Source of the DNA: Chimonanthus salicifolius
Lineage: Eukaryota > Streptophyta > Magnoliopsida > Laurales > Calycanthaceae
Assembly: GCA_013350335.1 (NCBI GenBank)
Contig: CM023540.1
Coordinates: forward strand, 15,505,828 to 15,569,827
DNA: 64,000 bases
Direction of reading: 5' to 3'
How positions within the stretch are numbered: the stretch's first letter is position 1; every line of letters starts with the position of its first letter. The position numbers were made by a program, and so were the translations under genes. The notes beneath the pieces were generated by a model. It was not told the origin of the DNA. It saw only the letters and a list, made by a program, of their open reading frames with translations, and ran no database searches. Shown here piece after piece: positions 37,301 to 52,300 of the stretch.

Positions 37301-40300
37301 AAATTTCATCTCCTTCTGATCATCCTAATCCTTTAATTTTTTGAACTTAAAAATCAATGGTTTGTATTCATCAAAACTTGAAGACCAAAAATCACATGGC
37401 TTGAATGATCAATTAGTGATGAAACTTAATACAATCCACATCCATGTGATCCATTATACATCCCCAACTACATGGGTCCAAACCCCATTTAAAGGACAGC
37501 CTCAATATTTGAGTCTAGGTAGAAATGTCTCACTAGTGCATCTCAACCCATATCAGTTGGGCTACAACTTGGAGGAGCCTAGCTTTAGGCCAGTTTGGCC
37601 CAAGCTCAATTTGTTATTATAGACTAATGCCCAAGCATAAGCCCAAGTTGGTCCAATTTGATCAAGCTTGAGCTTCGCATTATTTGTAAGGATCGGGTGT
37701 GATTCCATATCCAATTTGAATATTGGGGATATTAAGAATCAGGCTTTTCTTGGTCCAAGTTGGGCTTAGCATAGATCAAGATATTAAATCTTATCAGATA
37801 CAAATTATTAAGCACATCTTACATTTATATATACTCCTGTAGTACAATTGTAAGAGCTTGGTGTTACAGCATAAAGGTTGTAGATTCAAGTCCCATGGGC
37901 ATAAAAAATAGGCAATCGACCCATGGAAACAATTTGCTAAAATCTAAGTAAAAAGGTCAATCCCAAATTGATGGGATAAATGGCTTAAATGATAATGACG
38001 ATGATGGTGATCTTATATTTATATATACTTTTGAAGAAAAGTGGATAAAATGAAATCAATGTTTTGAGGTTTCTCAACTTTGAGCTCAAAATTGGGCTTG
38101 TAGTGCATTGGGCCTGATTTCAAATTCAAGCTTACTGTTTTTTTTTTATGACGGAGGGGGGAAGGGGACCTCGAGCACAACCCTACTAACCCCCCCTTCT
38201 TTTCTCCCTCTCAAGCGAAGTCTCACACCCCCACATATAGCCACCGGGTTACGCCCCGGGGATTTGAACTCGTACCATCCCGCTTCCTGAGGCGGAATAT
38301 TACCAACTGAGCTACCCTGTGTGGGGTTCAAGCTTACTGTTTTCAACATGAAAATGAGCCCAACCAGGACAAATTTTCTTGGGTTTTTTTTTTTTTATGC
38401 ACTTGAGATGCTGGACCAAGTTGCTCCCCTACCTATTTACTAAACCTTACACTTCCTAACGAAAAGTTGAGGAATACCTACTCAAGCCTTTTCAGCTTTT
38501 CAAAGTGGAGCTCACACACTATCCCCAACTTAAATTTGCACCTTAAACAATGTTTGCATGGACCTTATTAAAAATTTGAGAGAGAGAGTGAATTAACAAA
38601 TATTTCCCATTAGCACCACCAAAGAGTTGATAAACATTGCCCATTAGCACCACCACCCCACCTCCCCCTCTGTTTTCCTCTCCCAATTCCTCTTCTTTCC
38701 CCTTCTCTTTCACTTGGATCAAGTCAAACAAGGACACCCCAAATTTCTTAGACTCATGGCTCCCTATGTGAAATCCCGAAAAATAATGCTACAAACCAAA
38801 ACTCCTTAATAATTGAATTGGGAAACCACCAAGGTTAGGCGTTTTCTTTTTTAAAAAGAAGTATTGTACATGAAATGGTATCGTTAGGTCTAAAAGGTAC
38901 ATTATATCACAAGACGCCTATGAATGCATCAAAAGCTCCTATGAAATACAACAAAAAGACTCCTCTTGAGATTTGGCAAATGTGAGACACCCCAGTCATA
39001 TTAGAATCCAACCCATTTTTAGCAAAAAAAGTCAGCCACATTGTTTACCAATCTCCAAAGCGCAATGAAAGAGATCTCTCTTCCTAAACAGAATGCCTCA
39101 ATTTCCCTTGCTATTTTGATCAATTTCCAAGGGGGGATTTTGAGCCCAGACACCCACTTTATTGCGTTTGTAGAGTCCCCTTCCACAATCAATTTCCCCC
39201 TCCCTATGTGAGACCATATGGACAAGGCTCTCTTAATGCTAATAAGTTATGCCTCATTTGAATCCTTCAGGCCTATTGACTCAGAGAAAGCTATTGATGT
39301 CTTGCCGTTACAATCAAATAGCACTCCTCCTATACCCGCCAGTCCCGGTTTTCCCCTTGCTGCCCCATCAACATTGAACTTGTGTTTCGCTTGGGGGTCG
39401 GGGTTGGGTGGGTGGGTGGGGGGCGTGGGGGGAGGAATCCAGGAGGCTTGAACCCTAGGTCTCCTTCGTCCCCCACCTGGACAATCCTCCTAAGAGTTGA
39501 GGAAATCCGTTAACTTGATACCCTCAAACTCCTTAGCAGAGAGCCACGTGAACAACCTCCACTTGGCTTTTTGGATCAAATCATCTTCCTCCGACATCCT
39601 ATGCTCGAAAATCCTGACATTTCTCTCTCCACACAGAATAGCCACAGGAATGGTGTTCCAAGCCTCTCTAATCTTGGGTTAGGCGCTTTATGTATATGCA
39701 AATCAGCCATCCACTGATGTAACCTAGCTTCACAAAAGAAACAAAGAAGTTTCGGCCATAACAAGGGATGGAAAAGTTCAGCCAAGGCTCCAAAAATTGA
39801 TGAATTCCAAGGCAAAATTTTCCCAATTAAAGATGATTTTTTTCACTCTAAGAAATCGAAGTTAGTGTTGAAGGAAATGAATAAATTGATCACACAAAAA
39901 CCTAATCTAAATTTGGCTCAAATTTGATTAGAGAACCAAAGATTTTTTTTTTTTTTGAATGATGAGAACCAAAGAGAATTTCACTCCCAATGAAAATTCT
40001 AAGGTCCATAACTCACCTATGACAATTTCTTTTCTATGAAAAAAAATTGAACAAACGCTTCAATATTCAAACTTCTCAATAATTAATTTAAATGCAACAA
40101 TAAAAATAAAAAATTGCAAAATAAAAATTGAAAGAAATTCAAACATAAATCAAACTCACCAAGAATTGGAGAGAACAAAGCTTTGTTTCAATTGAAATCA
40201 TACAAATCAAGGCCTTGGGCATGCAAGAAGGCCCTTTGTTTATAGTGCTTGTATTATAAAAACTTAACAAAAATAGACTTCTCCTCACTCTATGATACTT

Positions 40301-43300
40301 AGTTATAAAGCTAGACATAACTTTGTTCAGGTATGTTGAAATTGTGAAAATTTGGGTTTCTTGGAAAGGTCTCTGAGTAAGCTTCCAATGATCCTAATTT
40401 TGTGAAAATCCGATATCGTTTGATACACCAAAAATGTCTGCAAAGTTACAACATATTTTCTATCAATCGCTGAGTGACATCATTATTGAAATTAAAAAAT
40501 AAAAGTAAAATCCAAGAACTCTAAGTAGGTCAGCCCAAGCTTTGCAAGGATCTCTTTCTTTTTCCTGCTTGTTAGATCCTAAAATTTAGGATCAAGGAAT
40601 CTTCTAGAACAATTCCTTATCCTCCACTTTTGACCAACTAATTTGGTCAAATTCAGCCCCAAAATGAGAAATTTTGGGTCCAACTCATAGCTACACCCTA
40701 TAGGCCACTTGTTTTCAAGTTTTATGCTCAAAAGAATGCTTAAACGGGCCTCTCTTGCCTCGGTAAAAGAATGCATAAAATTTTAAAGTCAATTCTTCAA
40801 TCTTGTCTTGAATTTCATCATGTAGAATGCATGAAGATGTCCTCGTCGACCACCCTACAGCATCTTCTTTGGACATCCTAACTCTGATACTAATATCATG
40901 AAACAACACAGCCAATTGCAATACTTGCATTTCGATGCTTCAAAGTAACAAATTATGCAACTAAATCCCCTGTCATTCCCTCATTTCTTTATGTTGCTTC
41001 TTACTCTTCAACAATTATTGCCCACAAATCTTATTCAAGAGAAGAAACTTCATCACGACCAATTAGCAGTCCTCCTTAATACTGGTCAAGGGTACTCCAA
41101 ATGTATACTTTGAAAAACTCTTCCCACGCAGAGTTATCAAGTAACCTTTAGAGGCAGACAATTGGTAGACATCCATCTAGTGCAGATTTGAAGGCCTAAA
41201 AGTTCACAAAAAGATAACTAAAACTGATCTAGGCCGCACATCTCAACCTTGGAACCCACCAGAAAAGCTAGTCCTTTGGAGAATCATTTAGTGTAGAAAA
41301 ATTTGAACTCAAATTTAAGTATATATAACTGAAATTCAATGACATTTATTTGGACTAATTAAAATCAAAAGTTCAAATGCACCATAATTCAAATTTGAAT
41401 TCAAGTTTGAGTTCAAACTAATTAAGATCACCAAATTGCATCATAATTGAAATTGGAAATCAAAATTTATTGCTTGGCATTTTAATTCAAATGTCACTAC
41501 ACTAAATGACTCTCCAAAGGACTAGTTGTTATGGTGGACCATAAGATTGAGATGCAGGGCCCACATCAGTCTTATACTCTTTTTATGAGGCTTTAGAGGC
41601 TTTAGGCCCTTCAAATCTGCATCACCAAATCTGGAAAATCTCTCATAAGTGCAAGATACCCTGTTAAAAATTGCATCCTTATCCAGAAGGTACCATACTT
41701 GAGTAACGCCACACGCATTCCACCAATCTGATTTTGAATTGACAGACTCCATGCTATACACATTAGCACTTAACTCTGGCACCATGTTGGGCCATGGAAA
41801 CCCAGCGTTTATGTTTTTTGCATAAAAAATCTTATTTTAACAACAAATGAATGAAATGTCTCGCCAATTTGCAAGTGCATAAACTGCAACCTTACATGTT
41901 GTGGCTTTGAGTCATGTAACTGCGTGGGGGGACAATAAAGTTATCCAACACTCACCATGAACTCCAATGAGGCGGAACTTCTTAGTATTCGGAGAGCCTT
42001 GACCTTAGGAGTGAAGCTTAGGGGGAATTAAATTAGAAGTTGAAAGTGATCCTTCCAACGCTATCAAATGGGCTAGGGGTGTGAAGCGTCCCCCACTGGA
42101 GGCTAATCACTATTGTTAGGGAGATTAAGGGGCTATCCGCTGGCATGGAGGTTTCCTTCAACCATATCAATCGATCGGTGAATGGCGTTGCTGGCTTCTT
42201 TGCTAAAAATGGTGTAGAAGGGTCGATTTTAGGAGTTTTTCATTTACTGAGAAGCTAATTTTTATTCTGGAATTGTTCTCTTGTTGTTGCTTTGTTGTTT
42301 TTCTTGGGCCTAACCCTCTTAGGCCTTATTGTTCTTTTTCTTTTGCTTTGTTTTGTATCTATTCTTCTTTACCTGCTCAAAAAAAAAAAGACACACGCCA
42401 TGAACTCTGGCACCGTGTTGGGCCATGGAAATTGGAAACCCAGTGTTTATGTTTTTTGCATAAAAAATCTTATTTTAAGAACAAATGAATGAGATGTCTC
42501 GCCAATTTGCAAGTGCATAAAGTGCAACCTTAAATGTTGTGGGTTTCAGTCATGTAACTGCCTGGGGGGGACAAAAAGGAAAAAAGAAACAATACTAAAT
42601 CATTTAAAATTCATTTCATTTTGTTCTAGTCTTCTTGAAGCAAATCATTAATACCAACATGGTCTGCATGTGTCTTGCCTCTCATCTGAAATATGAAATA
42701 GTAACAAATCATGCAAAGTTGTGTAGATTTAAAGCAAGGTTGGTTAGGTCCCTTGATGGGACTGAAATTTGCCCCATGCCAATGATCTGGTTTGCTAGGG
42801 GGGAATTCTTTTCACAAAATTAAATATATTTTTTTTACATTTTAAGAGGTATAAGATGAAAAACATTTAGAGGTAAAAGTTCCATCAGTGAATAAAATGT
42901 GAACTTTGAAGGGAAAAATGGAATTTCTTGTTCACATTTGTAGTAAAAATTGAAGGCATAATGCCTAAGAAATAAAACATTAAAATTCTTAATATGTTCA
43001 TTGCCTTCACCATGCAAAGTTGGGGAAAAAGGAGTATACTAACTTGCAAGATAAATCGGTTGATGTCATACCTTGAGCTTTTTGTTATTTTTTGTCTCGG
43101 TGTACATTTGGATTTCAATAGCATAGACCTCCAACAGCTGCGTGCCTTTCTTTTGATCATCTGAACCATCTTCTCTTCGACAAGATTTGTGAATTTCCTT
43201 CAAGATCTAAATGCAGCCACAGAACGATTAAATATGTAGAATGCCTGAAAAGAAACATCAGTGCAGGACAGCTTGAACATATCAAGATGGTGCATACCTT

Positions 43301-46300
43301 ATTCATCCGCCCATACTCCCCCATGTCAAACCAGATCTTGCAAAGCTTAAGATTTGTCTTAAACCACAGCCTCTACAAAAATAAAGAGAGGGGGTAGGAA
43401 AAAGCATAAACATTTATCATCAAAGATATTGGGATTGCCAAAAGAATTACATAGCTTACCTCATTCTTTGACTCTTCAAGGGCCTTCAGTGTAGTTTGAT
43501 AGAACTCTTGTAGAAGATCAAAATTCTGACTTGCTGACCCAGAAACAAAATCCATTAGGTTGTTTATACATTTTTCGTTGTAGTTCCGTGTTACAGCTGA
43601 TTTAATGTATGTCAACATCTCCCTATAAGCATCCATCATCTCTTCATACTTCCCTAACCGATAGTAGAGCTTAACAGTTTGCTTTAGTGCTTTAAATCCC
43701 CTAATTAAAAGAAATGCAAAATTGTGATCATTTCAACAAATGATAAAACAAATATTCCCAGCATTGTTGTCAATTTACGTAGGAGGGGAAATCAACCTCC
43801 TACACTTGGTTCAGTTCGAGGAGAAACCAACCTCTGAGCTGAAGCTATTTGGGGGAAAATACTCACATGCTTTCATTACTCAATTTTAGCCTATAAATGG
43901 GCTTTCATCACAACTCAAATGGAGATAATACAAATAAGGAAGAAAATCTCATCATGCCAACTACTCTTATTGCAAAAGAACTAATTCATTTAATTAGGGT
44001 CCTATCAGTAGCATCCATGTAACAAGAACACCAAGATGAACTTAAAGTTGTGAAGATGACAGTCTATTGAGATTTCAACCAATAATGACTTGAAATTTAT
44101 GTAATCTCAAAGTTATAACTAATACTCAATTGACCATGAACTTAATGCTTCGCTACTTGTAAAAGGGGAAGAAGCAATCTCCCGTGAAGTAGCGTCGATC
44201 AAATGCTTAGATCCATTATGCCCATTTTCAAATTCATGTTCAAATTTGAATATACAAATTTGAGGATCATTTTTCCTTTATAAATTTTGTCTCCAGACAC
44301 CACCATGCCCACATCCACACTGACAATTACCCAAACCCATGACTGTAAGCACACGACACCCACATCAACACAGAAGGAAATGGGTTAGGTTTGGATCGAT
44401 CCTATTGTATGTTGAGCCCAATCCCAATCCACAAAAGGAAGCCCAAGCCACACCGAAGCCAAATATGGACTCTAGATATACCGTCCAATCCCAATCCTAA
44501 TAAGCCAAAGGCTGAGCCCAACACCAACTAAACATTGCATGTATAATGTTCATCTGATATTAGATTGGTGGTGCCAAATCTTTGGCCTACAAAAATCAAA
44601 ATCTTCTGGTTCCATTGGATTCAATCTATAATTTTGTATAATTCCGGTGTTGATATGAAGCAAGAAATAATTGCTAATTCATTTTGATCTATAGAAGGGT
44701 AGGTGAAATGAATAAAAAGTGAAGAGAAAGAAGAAAGAGCTAAAGAGATATGGAAAGGGTTTAGGGCTTCAATAAGTTAGGGGGTTTTGGTTTTTGAGTA
44801 GAAAGCTTAGAGAGAGGCTTTCATGGAGCAAGATAGACTTTTCGTGACATAGGGTGTGTTTTTTTTATTGCTTTTTGGGGTAGGATTGGGGGAAAGGAAA
44901 AAGGAGTAATGACATAGAAATGAGTTCGATCGTTGTTTGAGAAGAAAATAAAGGGGCAAAATGGGAGCAAATGAAAACAACTTGAGGAAAATTGCAAGCC
45001 ATATAAAATGAAATTGATGCAGGCCAAGCTGCATATAAATTTTTAGACCTCGGGATTTTACGCCTAATCAAGGATTTCAATGAAGAAACCTTGTGTTCTC
45101 GAGTTCTCACACGGGATAACTCAAAGAACTTCAAATGAATTATTTTGGAAAATTGTGGAATTCACATTTAATTAGAATAAATGGAAAAACAAAACAGTAA
45201 AGAAGAATCAAATGCAATTAATAAAATCCAATTAGTCTAATTAAAATAACCCAACACAATTAACAAAATAAAATTCAAGAGATAAATCAACTCACCGAAC
45301 TCGGGAGAAGATGGATAGAAGAAAGCTCCAGCTTTTCTTCAATTTCAATAATAATTCAAGTCTTCTTGAAATACATTGCTGGGCCATGTATTTATAGGCC
45401 TTATTTAGCTAAAGAAAGAAAAGAAAAAAAAAAAAAAAGAATGAACATAACCAAGCAAAATTCGTACACCCAGAGACTTGCCAAACTTGGGTTTATTTGT
45501 CAAATAATTTCCACCATCTCTACCTCTCTCATCCCTTGCTTTTCCATACGTCTCCAGCAAATTGGGTTGTTGGTTCTTTTGCAATTGTGTGGGCCCCTCT
45601 TCTTTTCCTCCTCTTTCTTATCTTTATTTCTTCTTTCCATTCAAACAACTTCTAAAATCCAGGCCCAATCTGATTCACAGCTTTGGCCAATTACTTGCGA
45701 TTTTTTCCTTTATTTTCTCTGATTGCCGCTGCTGGATTTGGATGTGATCTGCTGATTTTTTGGCTGGAAAAATGGGATGGATCCCCACCTCAAGGTGCTG
45801 GTTGCCAGCGAAGATAAGGTTTCCTCTTTCTTCTGATTTCCTTCTTTAGTCTTCATTATCTCACCGCCTACTTCCTTGATAAACATGGCTCGGCCACTGG
45901 ATTCTTGCCCCAAAATTCGATCAGGCCTAAGTTTAGAATGCCAGATCGCTCTTGCACTCTGATTCGTCTGTGGTTTCCAAATTGTGCTTCCTTTTTTGTT
46001 TTGGTCCTCTATGTTGTAGAAGGTGAAGCCTTTACAGTGTGAGTGTGGGGCCCATGGGTGGGTGCCTACACAGTGGACATGGCATTCCAAGCGTTGTCCA
46101 TGTGAATGTGAACCAGCGATTGACCCTGTTTTCACATGCCTCTGTGGACTACAAGTGGGTTCGAGTTCATTCTTTTTCACATGTCGGTGTCTTTCAGCTT
46201 GGTCTGGTGTGGCCCTGCTAAGAGTAAAGGATTTTGCTTGGTGCACCTTTAAAAAACACATTTTGTCCAAGGTGGAGCTACATAGGAGGGGAATCTATGT

Positions 46301-49300
46301 GTCCAATGATGATCTTTCTTGTCCTTTCAGTGGAGACCTTGAGGAAGACATGACTATTTGCTAGGAAGGTGCTAAATAGTGAGAAATCTCTGGAATATAT
46401 TTGCTTCCATTACTTCAATCGTGGAAAGCTGGGTCATTTCCAAAGCGGGACCTAAGATAAAGGTAGCTTGGAACAAGGTTGTCAAAATCGCACGAGTTGC
46501 AAGTCGACTTGTGCGATTCAATTCGAATTGGGAGCTCTCCCGATTCTAATCGCAATGGATATCGCAAATGGAGCATTATCGTACAATTCTGGACTGGAAT
46601 CGTAACTCATACGATTCCACTCCATGAATCGTAGCATTGGACAATTCTTCCTAACATGGCAAGACGTGTGCATCGATTTGGAAAGGCACTTTTGCATGGG
46701 CATTTAAAGAACTAACCTCTCTGATTGGCCTCTACTTTTGATAAAAACCCCTCGAGACTCCAATCGATTCACTCTTCCTCTCGACACTCCAATCGATCAC
46801 TTTTCTACAACCCTTCTGTAAGATCTACAAGTGCCTCCAATCCTCTTTTTCCTCTTTTCGATCGTTTTGCAGCTTTGATTCTTCACCTTCTGTAAGATCT
46901 GCAAGTGCCTCCAAGCTTCTCTTCCCTCTCTCCGATCACTGTGCAGCTTCGATTCTTCGCTTCTCTCCCAGAGTTCCAGGTATGGGTTTCTTTTTCGCTA
47001 TTTTCGACTTTTGTTACTGGATTTCGTCTTCCATGGCTCTTTCTTCTTCACTTCTTTTAGGGTATCTACTGCAGATTTCCATATTCTCTCCTTCGTCTCT
47101 TCGATCGTCGCTGTTTTTTTCCTATTTCATTTATGGAAGACTTAGATAAAAGTTAGGTAGCAATATATTTATAACTTAGGAGACTAGCGAGTTACCTTCG
47201 AAGAACCTAGAAGACATTTTCCTTCCGTCAACAGTCCTAAGACGGAGACTCTTATGGCTTTTTTTGCCATTAACAGTCCTCGTCTGAGGACTGTAAGGGT
47301 TGTTCTCCAGTTTCTGTAAGAGTTTTTTTTCAGAATATGAGATTTTTTTTTTAGACTTGGAGACCATTATTACTTATTTCAGAATATGTAAAATTTTTCG
47401 CTCTCTCAAAATAGCCTTTTGTTTAATTTTTTTTAATGCATGTTACTTCTAAGATAAAGATACTGTTATACAAGTACTAGAAAACCTCACATTAATATTT
47501 TTTTTTCTTTTTTGTGATGATTATTTCCGATGGATGATAGATGGATGTGGCTTTAGAAATTTGTAAAGATTGTTAAAATGGTCCGAAGGTAACGAAGTAG
47601 TAGTCCGAATGAGGTACAAGATGAAGCATAACAGTTTTGTACTAGAGTGCAACTGGACAACCATTTGCATGTGCAATGCAACTATTGTCAAAAAAAAAAA
47701 AAAGGAGTGGTGGTATTTATCAGCATGAAACACCATTTAGGAAATACAAAAAGAGACTCAGCGGCATGTGATAGATGTTTGGAGTCAGGTGACCCAAAAA
47801 TGTCTTGAGTTGATGGGGCATAATTTGGAGACAAAAAGGAGGGGGAAAAAAATGAGGCTCTAATGCAGACTAGGAGACCTGATTATAACTTTCCTGATCA
47901 GGACCCAATGGGAGACAGAAAAAGGGAAGGGATCAATGGAAAAATTTGTTAATGTGGATGATGACAAAAAAAAACAACACTTAATAGAGTTTGGAAAAAA
48001 GAAGATAGAACCATTGCTTGCCTTGATATTTGTTGTTTTTTCTATGCAAATGCCCTCCCTTTCAACTTGGTGAAGAGTGCATTTTTCCAACCGATGTGTG
48101 AATATTGGAAAGGGGTTGAAACTTCCATCATATCATGAGATAAGAAATACTTATCTCAAAATTGAAGTTGAAAATGTGGAGAAAATGTTGGAAAAGCATA
48201 AAAAAGAATGGCCAAAAAAAGGGTGCACAATTATGATAGGTGATTGGACTGATGGAAAGAATCGGTCAATTACTAACTTTCTTGTCAATAGTCCAATGGA
48301 AAGTGTATTTTTGACAAGTATTGACACATCTTCGATTTCGAAAAATGCGGAGAACTTGGCTGACCTTATAGATTTGGTCATAGAAGAGGTAGGCATAGAT
48401 AATGTGATGCAAATTGTTATCGATAATGCAACACCATATGTAAAGGCCGAAAAAAGTTTGATGGAAAGAAGGAAAAAATTATTTTGGACTCTATGTGCAG
48501 CACATTTTCTTGATCTTATGCTTGAAGATATAGAGAAAAGAAAGTTGGAGTCATCTACTATTTCTAATGAAAAAAAAAAAATTGCAAAATTCATTTATGG
48601 CCATGGTTTGTTGCTAAACTTAATGAAACAATTCACGAAGAATCGTGAGTTAGTTAGGCTAGCAATAACAAGATTTGCAACATGCTATCTTACATTGAAA
48701 AGCATACTGAAATGCAAAACTGGTCTACGAAGAATGTTTGGCTCGGAACAATGGGATATAATGTCTCTGTCCAAGACTGAAGGGGGGAAACAAGTGCATG
48801 ATTTGATTTTTGATAGTAAGTTTTGGAAATCTGTTGAATTATGTGCCAACGTTGGAATGCCTCTTGTAGAATTGCTTCGGCTAGTTGATGGAGATGACAA
48901 ATTGACATATATATATATATGAGGGCATGGATCGAGCCAATGAGAAGATTGCTAAGAGATTGAACAATGATGAAAAGAAATACATGCCATACTGGAAATT
49001 GATAGATGCTTGTTGGAATGAACAACTTCACCATCCATTGTATGTGGCTGCATATTACTTGAATTATTATTTCCACTACAACGAATCATTTTGTCTAGAT
49101 GTTGAAATTAAAAGAGGGTTGTATCATGCCTTGATAAGTTGGCTATAGTCGTGGATGACAGGATTAAAATTGATGAACAATTGCTTGCATTCAAAACAAG
49201 AATTCTTTGGGGATAAGATGGCCATAGCAACAAGGAAAAGAAAACAACTAGGTATTTAATATTTACTTATTTAGTATTTACTTATTTATTATCTAAGTTT

Positions 49301-52300
49301 TGAATTTGATTTTTTATTTATTATCTCATGTTTTATAGCCATTTGGTGGGAAGATTATGTAGATAGAAACTAAAGAATTGCAACGTGTTGCAATAAGGAT
49401 TTTGAGTTTAACTTGTAGCGCAACTGGGTGTGAGCGGCATTGGAGTGTGTTTGACCAAGTATATTTTATTTTTAACTTCAAATAAATTAATGCAATTTTT
49501 TAACATTTGTTCAAGAAGTAGAGGTAGTAATCTTATATGTTTGATTGTTTTCTCAATGTTTTTATAGATTCATTCGAAGAGGAGGAATAGACTAGAGGCA
49601 AAAAGGATGAATGCTCTTGTATTGTTTTTTTTAAGTTATGAATGTCCTTGTACTTGTAGTGAGACAGACTTTAAGGGATTCAAAAAAAGATATGATCATG
49701 TTTGCCTATCAGATGTGAATCTGATGATGAATGGATCACTGAAAAAGAGGATCCAGCTCTTCCAAATGACAATTCTTAGTTGGAAGTCGACGAGACGAGA
49801 TGTTTAAAGAGGAAGAGACTAATCCCACAAAAGAAATGAGTAAGTGTTTTAAAATCTTGAAGATCATTATATTATATTTGAATTTTGTAATTAACAGAGA
49901 TTTACTCAAGAAAGGCAAAAGAGCGTTGAAGGAGAGAAAGAAAGTATTGAAGAAATTAAAGATGGAGATGTGGAAGATGGAAGAGACACTTTATCTTTAT
50001 CTTACTTGGATGTTTTAGATGACATTGATGACAATGATATTCTTTAGATGTTTTGGAATTTTGGATAATAAAATTTTATGAATTATGATGATTTGGATTT
50101 TGGAATTTAAAATGAATGACTAGGCAAAGCAAGCAAGCATTACAAATTAGGTTAACATCATTGTAGTTACAGACTATTTTGGATTAACCATATTTGATGA
50201 TACTCACCACTCTGCTTTCTCAGGTTCCATGTGGACTACTTCAGCAAAACCAGCAAGTGCTCCCACTGGATCACTTTCAACTAAACCTGTAAGAATAAGG
50301 CATCCAAGAAGTTATCACAGACTGTTGTACGCAAAGAATGACCATGAATCATAGTTAAAGTTTGAAATGGCATTGTCTATCAATAAAATAGGAAACAAAT
50401 TCAAATTAAAAACTGGAGATTTCAAAACAAAAGCTAAAAAACAAATAACAATCCCAACATTGAGCAGGTAATGGATGTATAAAGAATCCTTTTTTCTAAA
50501 AGGTCTATAAAGAATCTTAAATTAACAATATAAACAATAGCAAGTCTCGAAAATAATGTGAATACAGATAAAAGCATAACATAAAAAGGGCCCCTCAACA
50601 CAAAAAGGGTCACTCCCCATTGTTTTGTATCCGGCATGTGCAGATTGGGAGGTTTACTCATGCCCCAAGGATTAGTTAGGTGAGAAGCCTAGGACACCTT
50701 GGTCTTCAAAAAGAAAAAACAAATAAAAGCATAACAACAAATCTCAAATCTAGTTCCAAAACTCTCCAACATACATGTTTTGCTCTACATTGTCATATTT
50801 GACAATAAGGTGGGCTCAAAGGATGCCAACTAGTACTTGTCTAAACTTTTGCATTGGTCTTGAATGAGGATCCCCGAGGTAGAAAACCATGAAGCATGTC
50901 TTCTTGACTAAATGTTGACAATAGAAATGAATCAGCCATGAACTTCAAAGATGAATGGATTTGAACAATGAGTTGTATATAGGTCATCACAATAATATTT
51001 ATACGTTAACTTTGTAATAGTGTAGCAACTAGGAGATTTTGACCTAGGAAATTATGGAAATGTGAAAGTGAGTGTGAATTTGCTCAAATCTTAGTAGATT
51101 GAAATGCCTAACATTTGGCTAAGATGTTGATGATCCTATACTGACCTGGAGATAAAAATAATTAAAATCATTAAAATTTAGGGAGCTTAAAAAACAGCTT
51201 CATTGATCAGTCCAACTGACTTTTTTGAGGCCTCACAATCATGATTAAACCTTTCCAATAGACACATCATTAATGCCAAAGTAGGCCCCACATACAGTAC
51301 AAAAATTTAGGATGAAAAAATAATTTAAATTCACCAAGTTTTTAGGAGCTTGAAAAACATGGCTTCATTGAATCTAATCAAGGTGATTCTTTTAGTACCA
51401 CATATTATTCTTCGAGCTTTGGAACAAACTCTTCACATTGAGCCATAGCGGGCCCGGCATGTAAATTATTTTAAACTCCTAAATTTTTGCACCCTATGTG
51501 GGACCTACTTTGGCCAATGAGATTGATCTAGTGGAAAATTCTATGCATGAATATGAATCCCCAACAACTCACCTTGATTGAATCAATGTACTTAAGTTCC
51601 GTAAATTTTTTTTATGGTTTTAAATTATTTTTAATCCCCCAAACTTTTTCACCCTATGTGAGGACCACGTCTGTACAATGTGATAGGTTTGTTGAAAAAA
51701 TCTAAGCATGAATATGAGACCCAAAATCAGTTAGATCAATGAAGCCACATTTTTAGAGCTGCCCAAGGTCTCTAAATTATTTTTTATTTAGTGCCCAAGT
51801 AAAAGAAGCGTGCTTGAGAAGGAGATCCTAGAGAGATAGAGAGAGATTTGTGAAGAAGATGAGAGGAGAGTGGTCAAACCGTAGGAGAGCTAGATGAAAA
51901 AGAGAAAACAGAGCCACTAAAAGAAGACTATTTTATAAGGATCCAAACCCATGCAAAAAATGGGACAGCTAGACAACTCCCCTCCCCCCTTCAGAGATGG
52001 TCTTCGCTAAGTGGGAGGGTCAAAACTATCAATTTCCCATTATTCAAAAGCATATCTAGTCTTTGGTTTACAAAACACTTAATTTATGAGAATCGATGAC
52101 CGAGAATCTCCAATCTCTAGAGATTTAATTAGCCAAAAAAAAACACTAAACTCTGTCATATATCATAGTAGTAAAAGTGGAAGGCTGCAATCAAGGCACC
52201 ATGGGGGTCTTGGAATTTGAGGTGAAAGCTTAATTTTGTTATGCGCACTTATTTAGATACTTTAAAATATGTGTAAATTCATGAATCTGTGTCCTCATTG

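Noticed and set aside
38250..38326. tRNA gene on the minus strand
   Set aside because: A and B boxes are present, but the normal acceptor and anticodon stems are not. A 17-bp target duplication and an A-tail mark a SINE.
40870..40900. Primer binding site of a further LTR element (TAGTATCAGAGT, minus)
   Set aside because: No LTR ends or polypurine tract nearby; a chance match is possible.
45710..46270. Minus-strand 186-codon ORF as a gene
   Set aside because: No recognisable domain, an opposite-strand ORF of similar length, no splice or family support, and it lies in an intron.
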